Notes under the pieces: generated by a model | Told to the model about the DNA's origin: nothing | The model's input: only the letters and a program-made list of their open reading frames with translations | The model's database searches: none | Part shown: in pieces, positions 16,300-24,530 of the stretch | How the letters are laid out: each line of letters opens with the position of its first letter | How positions within the stretch are numbered: the first letter of the stretch is position 1 | Origin: Rhizobium croatiense | GTDB lineage: Bacteria > Pseudomonadota > Alphaproteobacteria > Rhizobiales > Rhizobiaceae | Direction of reading: 5' to 3' | Length of the DNA stretch: 64,000 nucleotides | Assembly (NCBI RefSeq): GCF_019793465.1 | Contig: NZ_JAILYJ010000017.1 | Coordinates: 1 to 64,000, forward strand | Program-made: the position numbers and the translations under genes

Positions 16300-17391
16300 T
16301 CAGGCCACGGCCGGCGCCAAGGTGGGATAGTCCGTATAGCCCGCCGTGCCTCCGCCATAGAGCGTCGACATATCGAGGTTGGCCAGCGGCGCACCGACCT
16401 TCAGGCGCTCGACGAAATCCGGGTTGGCGATGAATGGCCTGCCGAAGGCGAACAGATCCGCCAGCCCATGCTCCAGCCTGGTCGTCGCGAGTTCCAGATC
16501 GTAGCCGTTGTTGGCAATGTAGGTGCTCCTGAATCTGCGGCGAAGCGCTTCATAATCGAAGGGTGCAACGTCCCGCGGCCCGCCAGTGGCGCCTTCCACG
16601 ACATGGAGATAGGCAATTCCCATCTCATCGAGCTTCTCGACGATGTAGTTGAACTGCGCCTGCGGATCGCTTGCCGATATGCCGTTGGCCGGCGATACCG
16701 GTGAAATCCGAACGCCGGTTCGTTCCGCTCCCACCTCCTCTGCGACCGCGGCGGTCACTTCGAGCGTCAGCCGCGCGCGATTTTCGATCGAACCGCCATA
16801 GGCGTCGCTGCGGCAGTTGGCCCCGTCCCTGGCGAACTGGTCCAGCAGGTAGCCGTTTGCGCCATGCACTTCGACACCATCGAAACCAGCGGCAATCGCA
16901 TTGGCGGCGGCGCGACGAAAATCTTCGATGATGCCGGCAATCTCACGCAGTTCGAGCGCTCGTGGGGCCGAAACGTCAACGAAAGCATTATTCACAAACG
17001 TCTTTGTTTCAGCCCTGATGGCCGAGGGCGCCACTGGGCGCTGTCCATCCGGCTGCAGGTCGACATGCGAAACCCGACCCACGTGCCAAAGCTGCAGGAA
17101 GATATGGCCGCCCTTGGCATGCACCGCGTTGGTGACCTTGCGCCAGCCGTCGATCTGCGCCTCTGTGTAAATGCCGGGCGTGTCTTGATAGCCTTGGCCC
17201 TGCTGCGAAATCTGGGTCGCCTCCGAGATGATCAGGCCTGCCGAGGCCCGTTGCGCATAATATTCGGCAACGAGGTCGCCCGGCACGAAGCCGACGCCTG
17301 CTCTGTTGCGCGTCAATGGGGCCATGACGACGCGGTTGGATAGCGTGAGAGAGCCGAGTGCGGAGGGCTCAAAGAGTGTCTTGCTGGTCAT
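16300..17391 (-). CDS. Alkene reductase, old yellow enzyme family (NemA/XenB type)
   Basis: 363-residue FMN TIM barrel that reduces activated C=C bonds (enones, maleimides, nitro compounds) with NAD(P)H. Visible family features are Thr27 in PLTRNRA near FMN, the substrate pair His176 and Asn179 in VEVHGANGYLLDQF, and AFGRPFIANPD near the C-terminus. The 118-bp gap from the upstream oxidoreductase gene on the same strand suggests one operon. With the shared TetR operators it looks like an electrophile-detoxification unit. Confidence 0.92.
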   Translation of the reverse strand: MTSKTLFEPSALGSLTLSNRVVMAPLTRNRAGVGFVPGDLVAEYYAQRASAGLIISEATQISQQGQGYQDTPGIYTEAQIDGWRKVTNAVHAKGGHIFLQLWHVGRVSHVDLQPDGQRPVAPSAIRAETKTFVNNAFVDVSAPRALELREIAGIIEDFRRAAANAIAAGFDGVEVHGANGYLLDQFARDGANCRSDAYGGSIENRARLTLEVTAAVAEEVGAERTGVRISPVSPANGISASDPQAQFNYIVEKLDEMGIAYLHVVEGATGGPRDVAPFDYEALRRRFRSTYIANNGYDLELATTRLEHGLADLFAFGRPFIANPDFVERLKVGAPLANLDMSTLYGGGTAGYTDYPTLAPAVA

Positions 17392-17509
17392 TTGTCACTT
17401 TCACTTGGGGGTTAAAAATATTCCCGGGGTTCGTCTCGCAACAAACGCCACTCAGGTCAGGTCGACCTCCGTCTAGACTTGCATGTGGTTGATATCGCTG
17501 GGATCGGGG

Positions 17510-18514
17510 CTAGTCTGCGACTGCGATGACCACCTTGCCCTTGGCACGCCCGGTCTCGAGATAGGCCAGCGCATCCCCGGTCTTCTCAAACGGGAACACC
17601 TTGTCGACGACCGGCCGGATCACGCCTTGCTCGATCAGGCGGGCAATCTCACCCAGCTGCCGCCCCTCGGCGCGCATGAACAGGAATGAATAAGCGATGC
17701 CGAGACGCTTTGCCTTTTTGCGAACTCCTCGGCTGAGCAGCCGCAGCACCAGTTTCAGGAACAGGTTCAGGCCGAGTTCTTTGGCGAATGCAGGATCGGG
17801 CGGACCGGAAATAGAGATGAGCCGGCCACCCGGTTTCAGCACGCCCAGCGATTTTTCGAGTGTCTTCGGATCCTGGCTGTTCAGCACGAGATCGTAGCCC
17901 GACAGGATCTTTTCGAAGTCCTGCGTCTTGTAGTCGATGACCACATCCGCCCCGAGACTTCTCGCCAGCTCGACATTTTTAGCGCTCGTCGTCGTCGCAA
18001 CCGTCGCGCCGAGGTGTTTGGCGAGCTGAATGGCGAACGTGCCGACACCACCGGAACCGGCCTGAATGAAGACCTTCTGGCCCGGCTTTACCTTGCCCAC
18101 CTCGACCAGCGCCTGCCACGCGGTCAGCCCCACCAGCGGGATGGACGCCGCTTCGCTCATGCTGAGGTTGCTCGGCTTCAACGCCACATCGGCTTCATCG
18201 ATGGCAATATATTCGGCGAATGTCCCAACCCGATGATCGCGCGGTCGTGCATAGACCTCGTCACCCACCCTGAACCGCTTCACCCTGGATCCGACTTTGG
18301 CAACCGTCCCGGCAAGGTCATGCCCGAGGACGAAGGGCGGACGATAGGGAAGAATAAGCTTGAACTCCCCCTCCCGGACCTTGGAGTCCAGCTGGTTCAC
18401 GGCCGTGGCCTGAATCCGCACGAGGATATCATTGTCCTTCAATTGCGGTTCCGGCAGGTTGGCCAGGCGCAGAGCGCCTTTCTTCTTGTACTTATCAACG
18501 ACAAATGCCTTCAC
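17510..18514 (-). CDS. NADP-dependent zinc-free MDR oxidoreductase (quinone reductase-like)
   Basis: 334 residues. An N-terminal GroES-like domain (LGHDLAGTVAKVGSRVKRF) precedes a Rossmann domain (GSGGVGTFAIQLAKHLGA, about residues 150-167). Zinc-ligand cysteines are absent, as in quinone oxidoreductases and enoyl reductases. GTG at 18514 after AGGAG is chosen; the upstream in-frame ATG at 18637 lies inside the putative operator and lacks a ribosome site. It is probably first in an operon with the old yellow enzyme gene. Confidence 0.88.
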   Translation of the reverse strand: MKAFVVDKYKKKGALRLANLPEPQLKDNDILVRIQATAVNQLDSKVREGEFKLILPYRPPFVLGHDLAGTVAKVGSRVKRFRVGDEVYARPRDHRVGTFAEYIAIDEADVALKPSNLSMSEAASIPLVGLTAWQALVEVGKVKPGQKVFIQAGSGGVGTFAIQLAKHLGATVATTTSAKNVELARSLGADVVIDYKTQDFEKILSGYDLVLNSQDPKTLEKSLGVLKPGGRLISISGPPDPAFAKELGLNLFLKLVLRLLSRGVRKKAKRLGIAYSFLFMRAEGRQLGEIARLIEQGVIRPVVDKVFPFEKTGDALAYLETGRAKGKVVIAVAD

Positions 18515-18632
18515 GGGGCTTTCTCCTGTTGCGCCGTCAGGTGTCAAGGAAACGATAAAGCCATAGGCACAAATCGGCGGGCAATGTGGTAGAGGAGGCC
18601 CCAGTTCCGTCAGCGGCTTTTTAATGACGTTT

Positions 18633-18664
18633 ATCATTATAAATGATTAATGATACTGTCATCA
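18633..18664. promoter_or_regulatory. Overlapping palindromic operators upstream of the quinone-reductase operon
   Basis: ATCATT-ATA-AATGAT (18633-18647) is a perfect dyad. It overlaps ATTAATGATAC (18646-18656), identical to the half-site before the TetR gene, which continues to ATCA (18661-18664). These are likely TetR sites. Positions 18665-18940 hold no other structure I can support. Confidence 0.6.
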
Positions 18665-18940
18665 AAGTTGTCAAGGGTTTCTGAACCAGCGCCTCATCCG
18701 ATTTGCGGCAAAGCTATCCGTTGTGCGCAGCGAAACGCCAGCACCCTTGTCAGGTCAACTCACCGTTAACCTTCCACGCGCAAAAGTCTTTCGACTTGTC
18801 TGCGCGCTTGGTCGGCGACCGCAAGCCGGCCCCTTTCAATGCCGCCCGAATGATTTGTGGCGGTCTTCGATTACCGCCAAGGACGATGCGGTCCTGCGAA
18901 CTGGCCATGATGGCTCTTCACACAACGGGAGCCTGTTCAT

Positions 18941-20488
18941 ATGCCTCGCATCCGACCAACCAGACCCCAGATGGAGATAGTGGGCTGGCTCGCGATCTTC
19001 CTGCTTCTCTTCGGCCTCTCCTGGCGCTTCGATTGGCATGAGGGGCTGGATGACTTTGTCGACCAGCATCACGACTATCCGCTGGACCACGCGCTGCTTG
19101 CCCTGAATATCTCCGGGTTTCTCGGGCTCATTTATTCCGCGCTAAGGATCCGGGACCTTTCGCGGGAGGTTCATCGCAGGCTGCAGGCCGAAAAGCACGT
19201 CGACTGGATTGCCTGTCATGACACGCTGACCGAGCTCCCGAACCGCAGATTCCTGGATTCCATATGTGCGCAGGCGATGACCGATCAAAGGGCACAAGAT
19301 ACCTATGCCGTGTTCAGCATCGATCTCGACGGTTTCAAGAAGGTCAATGATCTCCTGGGGCACGATCACGGTGATGCGGTGCTGAAGACCGTTGCTCAGC
19401 GGCTCTCCTCGCTCTTTCCCCGTGAGCATGTGTTCCGCCTTGGTGGAGACGAGTTTGTGGTTCTGGCGCGGCGCATCGGAAATCCCGATCTTGTCGCATT
19501 GGGAAACCGCATCGTCAGCACGATCGGCAAGCCGTTCACATTCAATGGTGTCGCCGTCGACCTCGGCGCCAGCGTCGGCTTCGCACTTTATCCGGAGGAC
19601 GGCGATGAGCTCGGTCAGGTCATCCGGTATTCGGACTGTGCGATGTATGTGGCGAAGAAGCAGGGGCGCAATCTGGTGAAGCCCTTCGTGCCGTCGATGC
19701 AGGACGAGCTGGCGAAACGGGTCAGAATGGAAGGGGATCTGCGCGCGGCCATCCGGAAGGCCGAGATTATTCCCTATTATCAACCGCTCGTGGACCTGAA
19801 GGCGAACAAGATCATCGGCTTCGAGGCGCTGGCGCGCTGGAAAACGGCGGCCGGCGAATTCATCCCGCCGAGCGAATTTATTCCAGTGGCGGAGGAAGCC
19901 GGTCTGATCGTCGAATTGACGGACCAACTGCTGCGCTGCGCCTGCACCGATGCGCTTTCCTGGCCGAGCGAGCTCGTCCTGTCGTTCAACCTTTCTCCGA
20001 TCCAACTGAGCGACCGGCTGCTGGGCCTCAGAATTCTCAAGATATTGGGCGATGTCGGCCTGCCCGCGCAAAGGGTCGAGCTAGAGGTAACGGAGAGCGC
20101 CATCATTCAAGACGCCGTCACGGCCCGCATTGTCCTCGACGATCTGGTGAATGCTGGGGTCAGGATCGCGCTCGACGATTTTGGGACAGGCTATTCCAGC
20201 CTCTCGCAACTGTCCAACTACCGGTTCGACAAGATCAAGATCGACAGGAGTTTCGTCGCTTCCTTCGAGACCAATGACAAGCAGGACAAGGTGATCAAGG
20301 CCATCATCGCCCTCGGCGCCGGGCTTGGTGTGACGATAACGGCCGAAGGCATCGAAGAGGAGAGCCAACTTCAGCGGCTTCAGGATCTGGGTTGCGACAT
20401 CGGTCAAGGATATCTGCTGGGCAGACCGGCGCCGATCGAGGAGATCGCAGCAGATCAGGTCAGCAACAGGATTCGGCAGCGCCGTTGA
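18941..20488 (+). CDS. Membrane GGDEF-EAL cyclic-di-GMP enzyme
   Basis: 515 residues: two transmembrane helices (about 12-30 and 50-68), a GGDEF domain (about 80-245) with intact GGDEF at 168-172, and an EAL domain (about 260-505) with GFEALARW (EAL 293-295), FNLSP, EVTES, DDFGTGYSSL, KIDRSF and AEGIEE. Both catalytic sets are intact, so it could make and degrade cyclic-di-GMP. No I-site RxxD is present. There is no periplasmic sensor domain beyond the ~20-residue loop. It is the last gene before the duplicated mutarotase fragment. Confidence 0.92.
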   Translation: MPRIRPTRPQMEIVGWLAIFLLLFGLSWRFDWHEGLDDFVDQHHDYPLDHALLALNISGFLGLIYSALRIRDLSREVHRRLQAEKHVDWIACHDTLTELPNRRFLDSICAQAMTDQRAQDTYAVFSIDLDGFKKVNDLLGHDHGDAVLKTVAQRLSSLFPREHVFRLGGDEFVVLARRIGNPDLVALGNRIVSTIGKPFTFNGVAVDLGASVGFALYPEDGDELGQVIRYSDCAMYVAKKQGRNLVKPFVPSMQDELAKRVRMEGDLRAAIRKAEIIPYYQPLVDLKANKIIGFEALARWKTAAGEFIPPSEFIPVAEEAGLIVELTDQLLRCACTDALSWPSELVLSFNLSPIQLSDRLLGLRILKILGDVGLPAQRVELEVTESAIIQDAVTARIVLDDLVNAGVRIALDDFGTGYSSLSQLSNYRFDKIKIDRSFVASFETNDKQDKVIKAIIALGAGLGVTITAEGIEEESQLQRLQDLGCDIGQGYLLGRPAPIEEIAADQVSNRIRQRR

Positions 20489-20518
20489 TGGGACGGGCGC
20501 CCTGCCCTGCCTCCGACC

Positions 20519-20567
20519 TCGTCCTTCGCGGCTCCGGCCCGCGGCCTGCGCACCTCAGGACGAGGGC
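20519..20567. repeat. Partial RIME-like repeat, copy C
   Basis: The 3' portion of the element seen at 4431 and 50806: GTCCTTCG..., GCGGCCTGCGCACCTCAGGA and CGAG are recognisable with a few changes. It lies immediately before the mutarotase 3' fragment. Confidence 0.5.
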
Positions 20568-20601
20568 TGATCGATGTGCCTCACGCGGCTCGTCGGTCTA
20601 C

Positions 20602-20726
20602 CGGCCGCCCCTTGCGCTGATCCAGACCAGCGAGCCCAGGCTTTATGCCAGCATCATCCTGCGCAAGGGCGTGATCTATCCCAGGGAGGGCACCAGGCCG
20701 AGGTCGATCCCTTCGTCCATGAGGAA
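20602..20726 (+). pseudogene. Duplicated 3' fragment of the RbsD/FucU-type mutarotase gene
   Basis: From 20615 the DNA reads LIQTSEPRLYASIILRKGVI, the same C-terminal strand as residues ~118-137 of the gene at 13343-13819, with one substitution. The DNA matches 13699-13768 with only a few differences, then diverges until VDPFV, where similarity returns. No start or N-terminal part is present. It marks the far end of a 6.9-kb block and is either a recombination scar or the remains of a second mutarotase gene. Confidence 0.8.
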
Positions 20727-21209
20727 TCAGCCGTCAATTTCGACTTCCGCTTCGCAGTTTACGGGCGCATTCAATGGGATGGCCATGCCGATGGACGAGC
20801 GGGCGTGCGCGCCGATGTCGGGACCATACAGTTCCAGGATCAGATCGGAATAGCCGTTTGTGACCAGGGGCGTCTCATTGAAACCTGGAGCAACATTCAC
20901 CATGGCGAAGACGCGCAGCCAGGCCGTGACCCGATCGAGGTCTCCGAGAGCTCGCTTGAGGCTGGCGAGATGGGCGAGGGCAACCAGCCGCGCCGACGCG
21001 TAACCCTGCTGCGGCGAAACCTCGGCGCCGACCTTGCCAAGAGGGTTGGCCAATGTGCCATCGCGGTTGCACGCGACGTGACCTGAGATATAGGCGCGGG
21101 CGCCGCGCACCCGAACCCAGACAAAGGGCAGCAGCAGGCCGCCGCGAACCTTTAAAGGCTCGGGCAATTCGAGGCCCATTTCGGCGAGACGTTGTTCGAT
21201 GATGGCCAT
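20727..21209 (-). CDS. RidA/YjgF-family protein
   Basis: 160 residues of the long RidA subgroup (YISGHVACNRDGTLANPLGKVGAE quoted in part: GHVACNRDGTLANPLGKVG; end MAIPLNAPVNCEAEVEI). RidA proteins hydrolyse reactive enamine/imine intermediates, but this subgroup lacks the exact Arg context I would need to claim that activity. ATG at 21209 follows GGGAGGTG. It is transcribed toward the mutarotase fragment. The neighbouring cupin gene on the same strand is 76 bp upstream. Confidence 0.85.
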   Translation of the reverse strand: MAIIEQRLAEMGLELPEPLKVRGGLLLPFVWVRVRGARAYISGHVACNRDGTLANPLGKVGAEVSPQQGYASARLVALAHLASLKRALGDLDRVTAWLRVFAMVNVAPGFNETPLVTNGYSDLILELYGPDIGAHARSSIGMAIPLNAPVNCEAEVEIDG

Positions 21210-21285
21210 GATGCACCTCCCGACGTGTTTGGAGCGTGGATAAAAGCAAAGACTTCGTGCGCACCATGCGAACAAGGATCGCGCC

Positions 21286-21720
21286 TTACGGCACGATGTG
21301 GTCAAGCTCCGGCATCAGAATGACGCTCTCGTTCGCCGCGGGATCGTTGCGGGCCCCGAGGAATTCGGCGTCTTCCTGGCTGCGATTGACGGCCACGTGC
21401 GGAACGCCGGCCGGAATGAACAGGTAGTCACCGGGGCGGACCATTTCGCAGCGTTCGAGCTTCGGCCCTGACCAGATCTCGATCTCCTGGCCTGCAGTCA
21501 TGAGAAGGGCGGTTTCGTGTCCCTCATGGCGATGAGCGCCGGTTCGTCTGCCTGCGGGCAGCGAAATCGCCCCGAGCCACAGCATATTTGATCCGACGCT
21601 CTGTGCGGAGACGCCCGACCGATACACAGATCCCTGCTTGGCAAGCTGGCTGCCGCTCCCGCTTACGACTTTCGCGGTTAATGCAGGAGGGTTTTTCGGC
21701 TGCGCTGCTTCGTTCTTCAT
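21286..21720 (-). CDS. Cupin-domain protein
   Basis: 144 residues with a single cupin barrel. Motif 1 HRHEGHETALLMTAGQEIE supplies His/His/Glu candidate metal ligands (RTGAHRHEGHE near residue 65), and motif 2 GDYLFIPAGVPHVAVN supplies the last His. The start at 21720 (GGTGAG upstream) is preferred, though ATG codons 12 and 18 bases upstream also exist. It is divergent from a CadC-like regulator, which may control it. Ligand unknown. Confidence 0.8.
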   Translation of the reverse strand: MKNEAAQPKNPPALTAKVVSGSGSQLAKQGSVYRSGVSAQSVGSNMLWLGAISLPAGRRTGAHRHEGHETALLMTAGQEIEIWSGPKLERCEMVRPGDYLFIPAGVPHVAVNRSQEDAEFLGARNDPAANESVILMPELDHIVP

Positions 21721-21838
21721 GGCTCTCACCATTTCCATTTCTGCGATGAAACAGACTCTGCGCGCCCGGCCGGCGCAAGTCCTGAAGAGAGACCGAAAAG
21801 TTCCGAAAAACTGCGAAATCGGCGTATCATGGCCGGCC

Positions 21839-23371
21839 ATGAACACTCCGCACCTTGCATTCGGCCACTTCGAGTTCATTGCCGATAACGGATGCCTGCT
21901 TCGTGACGATCGGCCTGTCGCCATTGGCGCCCGCGGCGCTTCGCTGCTTGCCACTCTGCTTGCGGCACAAGGGGGCGTCGTTTCCAAATCGGCCCTGATG
22001 GATGCCGTTTGGCCGGGACTGGCCGTCGAGGAGAGTAATCTTTCCGTTCAGATTGCGGCCCTTCGCAAGCTGCTCGGCCCCGCATCCGACGGCGGCGAAT
22101 GGATCGTCACCGTCCCACGGGTCGGCTACAGGTTTTCCGGCCGGGTGGAGAGCTTGACCGACGGAGCCGACAGCGGGTGGCATGCGCGAGCCGAAGCCAA
22201 CCCCGGTATTGCAGTCCTGCCGTTTGAAAATCTGGGCGGCGATGCCGAGAAACAATATCTGGCCGACGGTATCGCCGACGACCTGATCGTCGCGCTCACC
22301 CGGTTCAGATGGCTGCGCGTCGCGTCACGCGGAGCGAGTTTCGCACGATGGAATAGCTCCAGGGACCCGCGCGCCGTCGGGCTCGAACTCGGTGTCAATT
22401 TTCTGGTGGATGGGGCTATCCGGTATACCGGCGACCGGATCCGGATCTCGGTGCACCTCGCCGACGCGGCCAAGGGCGCGACCGTCTGGTCGGAGCATTA
22501 CGACCTTCAGCTGGCCGAGATATTCGCGGTGCAAGACGCTATCGCCGAGCGGATCGCCGCGGCGGTCGAACCGGAGCTGCTGTTGCGCCACGGGCTTGCG
22601 GTCGCTCCCCACACCGGCAACATCACGGCCTGGGACCTTGTCCGGCAAGGCACATTCAATTTCCACAAGGTCTCACAGCCAACCCACCTTCTGGCAAGAC
22701 GATTTTTCCGCGAGGCCGCCGAGCTCGACCCGATGCTTCCAGAGGCGCAGATCTGGCGGGCGCGGGTCAATGCCGGCCTCATCGCCTATGGCTGGACGGA
22801 CGATCCCGCCGCGGATGGTCAGGAAGGGCTAACTGCCGCCTTGCGGGCGATCTATCTCGACCCGCGAAACCCGTATTCGCATTATGCGCTGGCGATCGTG
22901 TCGGCCTACACAGGCCGAGCCGACCAGGCGATCCTCGCCGCGGAACGGTCGATCGAGCTCGGTTCGAGCTTCGCCCTGGGGCATCTCGTCCTTGGCATGG
23001 CGCGGCTCTTTTCGGGCGATGCCGCCGGCGCACGCAAACCTTTGTCTCGCGGCCTCGAACTCAATCCGCATGATCCGCAGAATGGGGTCTGGTTCAGTCT
23101 CATGATGCTCGCGCGGTTCTTTTCGGACGATGTCGAGGGCGCCCTCGACATCGGGCACACGGCATTAAAGGCGCGGCCCGACCGGCCGGCGCTCATGCGC
23201 ATTCAGGCCTGCTGCCACATGGCCGCGGGGAATATCCAGCAGGCTCGCCGCCTCGCTGCTGCTGCCAACGGTCTTCCGGAATCTGCGGGAGATGCGCTTG
23301 GGCCCTTCAGAGATGGCAATCAGGAATGGGCGACCCGCCTCGAGGGGTTGCTGCGGGAGGCGGAAGATTAA
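21839..23371 (+). CDS. Winged-helix regulator with TolB-like/TPR region (CadC/adenylate-cyclase-associated type)
   Basis: 510 residues. An OmpR-type winged helix (residues ~5-95; VWPGLAVEESNLSVQIAALR, then VPRVGYRF) is fused to a FlgO/TolB-like segment (IAVLPFENLGGDAEKQYLADGI... quoted in part: IAVLPFENLGGD). A C-terminal TPR array follows (about 270-500). No transmembrane helix lies between them. ATG at 21839 is chosen because the protein family starts just before the wing domain. It faces the cupin gene across 118 bp. Confidence 0.85.
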   Translation: MNTPHLAFGHFEFIADNGCLLRDDRPVAIGARGASLLATLLAAQGGVVSKSALMDAVWPGLAVEESNLSVQIAALRKLLGPASDGGEWIVTVPRVGYRFSGRVESLTDGADSGWHARAEANPGIAVLPFENLGGDAEKQYLADGIADDLIVALTRFRWLRVASRGASFARWNSSRDPRAVGLELGVNFLVDGAIRYTGDRIRISVHLADAAKGATVWSEHYDLQLAEIFAVQDAIAERIAAAVEPELLLRHGLAVAPHTGNITAWDLVRQGTFNFHKVSQPTHLLARRFFREAAELDPMLPEAQIWRARVNAGLIAYGWTDDPAADGQEGLTAALRAIYLDPRNPYSHYALAIVSAYTGRADQAILAAERSIELGSSFALGHLVLGMARLFSGDAAGARKPLSRGLELNPHDPQNGVWFSLMMLARFFSDDVEGALDIGHTALKARPDRPALMRIQACCHMAAGNIQQARRLAAAANGLPESAGDALGPFRDGNQEWATRLEGLLREAED

Positions 23372-23457
23372 CACCGTCGCTCCGACCATCGGTTGCCGCC
23401 AAACACTTCCACCAGTTAACCAGAATTACCGTTGCCACGCTGGGTTGCCCGGAAGGC

Positions 23458-24495
23458 TCAGATCTCCCCCGCCGACGGCCCCCAGACATCCGTCAGCGCG
23501 AAGCCTGCGGGATGCGGGTCGAAGGGGTCAAGCGCCACCTGGGTGAGGCCGAAGGTGAAGCCGCGGCCGGTGATGGTGGGGATGACCGCCGGGCGGCCGG
23601 CCACTTCGGTCACCGCCTGCAGGCCGACCTCGAACTGCGAGCCGATGATTGATTTCGAGGTGAAGACGTCGCCGACTTTCGCCTTGCCGCGGGCATGGAG
23701 CGCGGCGAGATTGGCGGAATTGCCGGTTCCGCAGGGCGAGCGGTCGGCCCGGCCCGGCCACATGGTGGTGCAGGTGCGCACCGTGCCGTCGGCCTCGGTA
23801 TCGCGGAACATGACATAGGCGACACCTGAAATTGCCGGGATTTGGGGATGGACGACCTCGATGTCGCGGTTGATCAGCTCCTTGAGAATCATGCCGGCCT
23901 GAACGAGGCCGGCGGCATTGGCCTTCTCGATCGTCAGATTGATCTGGCCGACATCGACGAGGGCATAGAAGATGCCGCCATAGCATAGATCGGCTTTGAT
24001 CTTCCCCCAATGCGGCGTGTCGATCTCGACGTCGAGTTCATGCACGAAGGACGGCACCATGGTGAGCTTGACCTTCTCGCAGCGCCCGTCGCGGCAAGTC
24101 GCCGTCGCCTTGACGAGGCCGGCTGCGGTTTCCAGCGTCACGATCGTCTCCGGCTCCTGCATCTCGACGATGCCGGCTTCGAGCAGCGCCGTCGTCACGC
24201 AGATCGAGTTCGAGCCGGAGCTCGCATGCGCCTGGTCGGGCTGCAGGATGATGAAGGCAGCGTCCGCTTCCGGATGACGCGGCGGCAGCAGCAGATTGAC
24301 CGAGCCGATCGGGGCGCCGCGCGGCTCCAGGCACAGGAAGCGGCGCAGCTCGTCGCCCTTCGGATCGGTGTTCAGCCAATGCAGCTGGGCGGCGATGGTC
24401 TCGCCCGGGATCTTCGGCACGCCGCCGATCGCGACGCGGCCGATCTCGCCTTCGGCATGGACATCCAGCAGCTGGATCGTGCGCTTCCATCTCAT
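23458..24495 (-). CDS. Proline racemase-superfamily enzyme (hydroxyproline epimerase/dehydratase type)
   Basis: 345 residues. The first catalytic position is Ser (ASSGSNSICV, where racemases have Cys), and the second is Cys in DRSPCGTGNSAN. Ser/Cys pairs occur in superfamily members acting on 4- or 3-hydroxyproline rather than as plain proline racemases. It is 36 bp downstream of an FAD D-amino-acid dehydrogenase gene. Together they fit trans-4-hydroxy-L-proline epimerisation followed by oxidation of the D-isomer. The exact reaction is inference. Confidence 0.85.
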   Translation of the reverse strand: MRWKRTIQLLDVHAEGEIGRVAIGGVPKIPGETIAAQLHWLNTDPKGDELRRFLCLEPRGAPIGSVNLLLPPRHPEADAAFIILQPDQAHASSGSNSICVTTALLEAGIVEMQEPETIVTLETAAGLVKATATCRDGRCEKVKLTMVPSFVHELDVEIDTPHWGKIKADLCYGGIFYALVDVGQINLTIEKANAAGLVQAGMILKELINRDIEVVHPQIPAISGVAYVMFRDTEADGTVRTCTTMWPGRADRSPCGTGNSANLAALHARGKAKVGDVFTSKSIIGSQFEVGLQAVTEVAGRPAVIPTITGRGFTFGLTQVALDPFDPHPAGFALTDVWGPSAGEI

Positions 24496-24530
24496 ATCGA
24501 AAACTCCGGTTCCAAGGTAACGGTTCTCAT

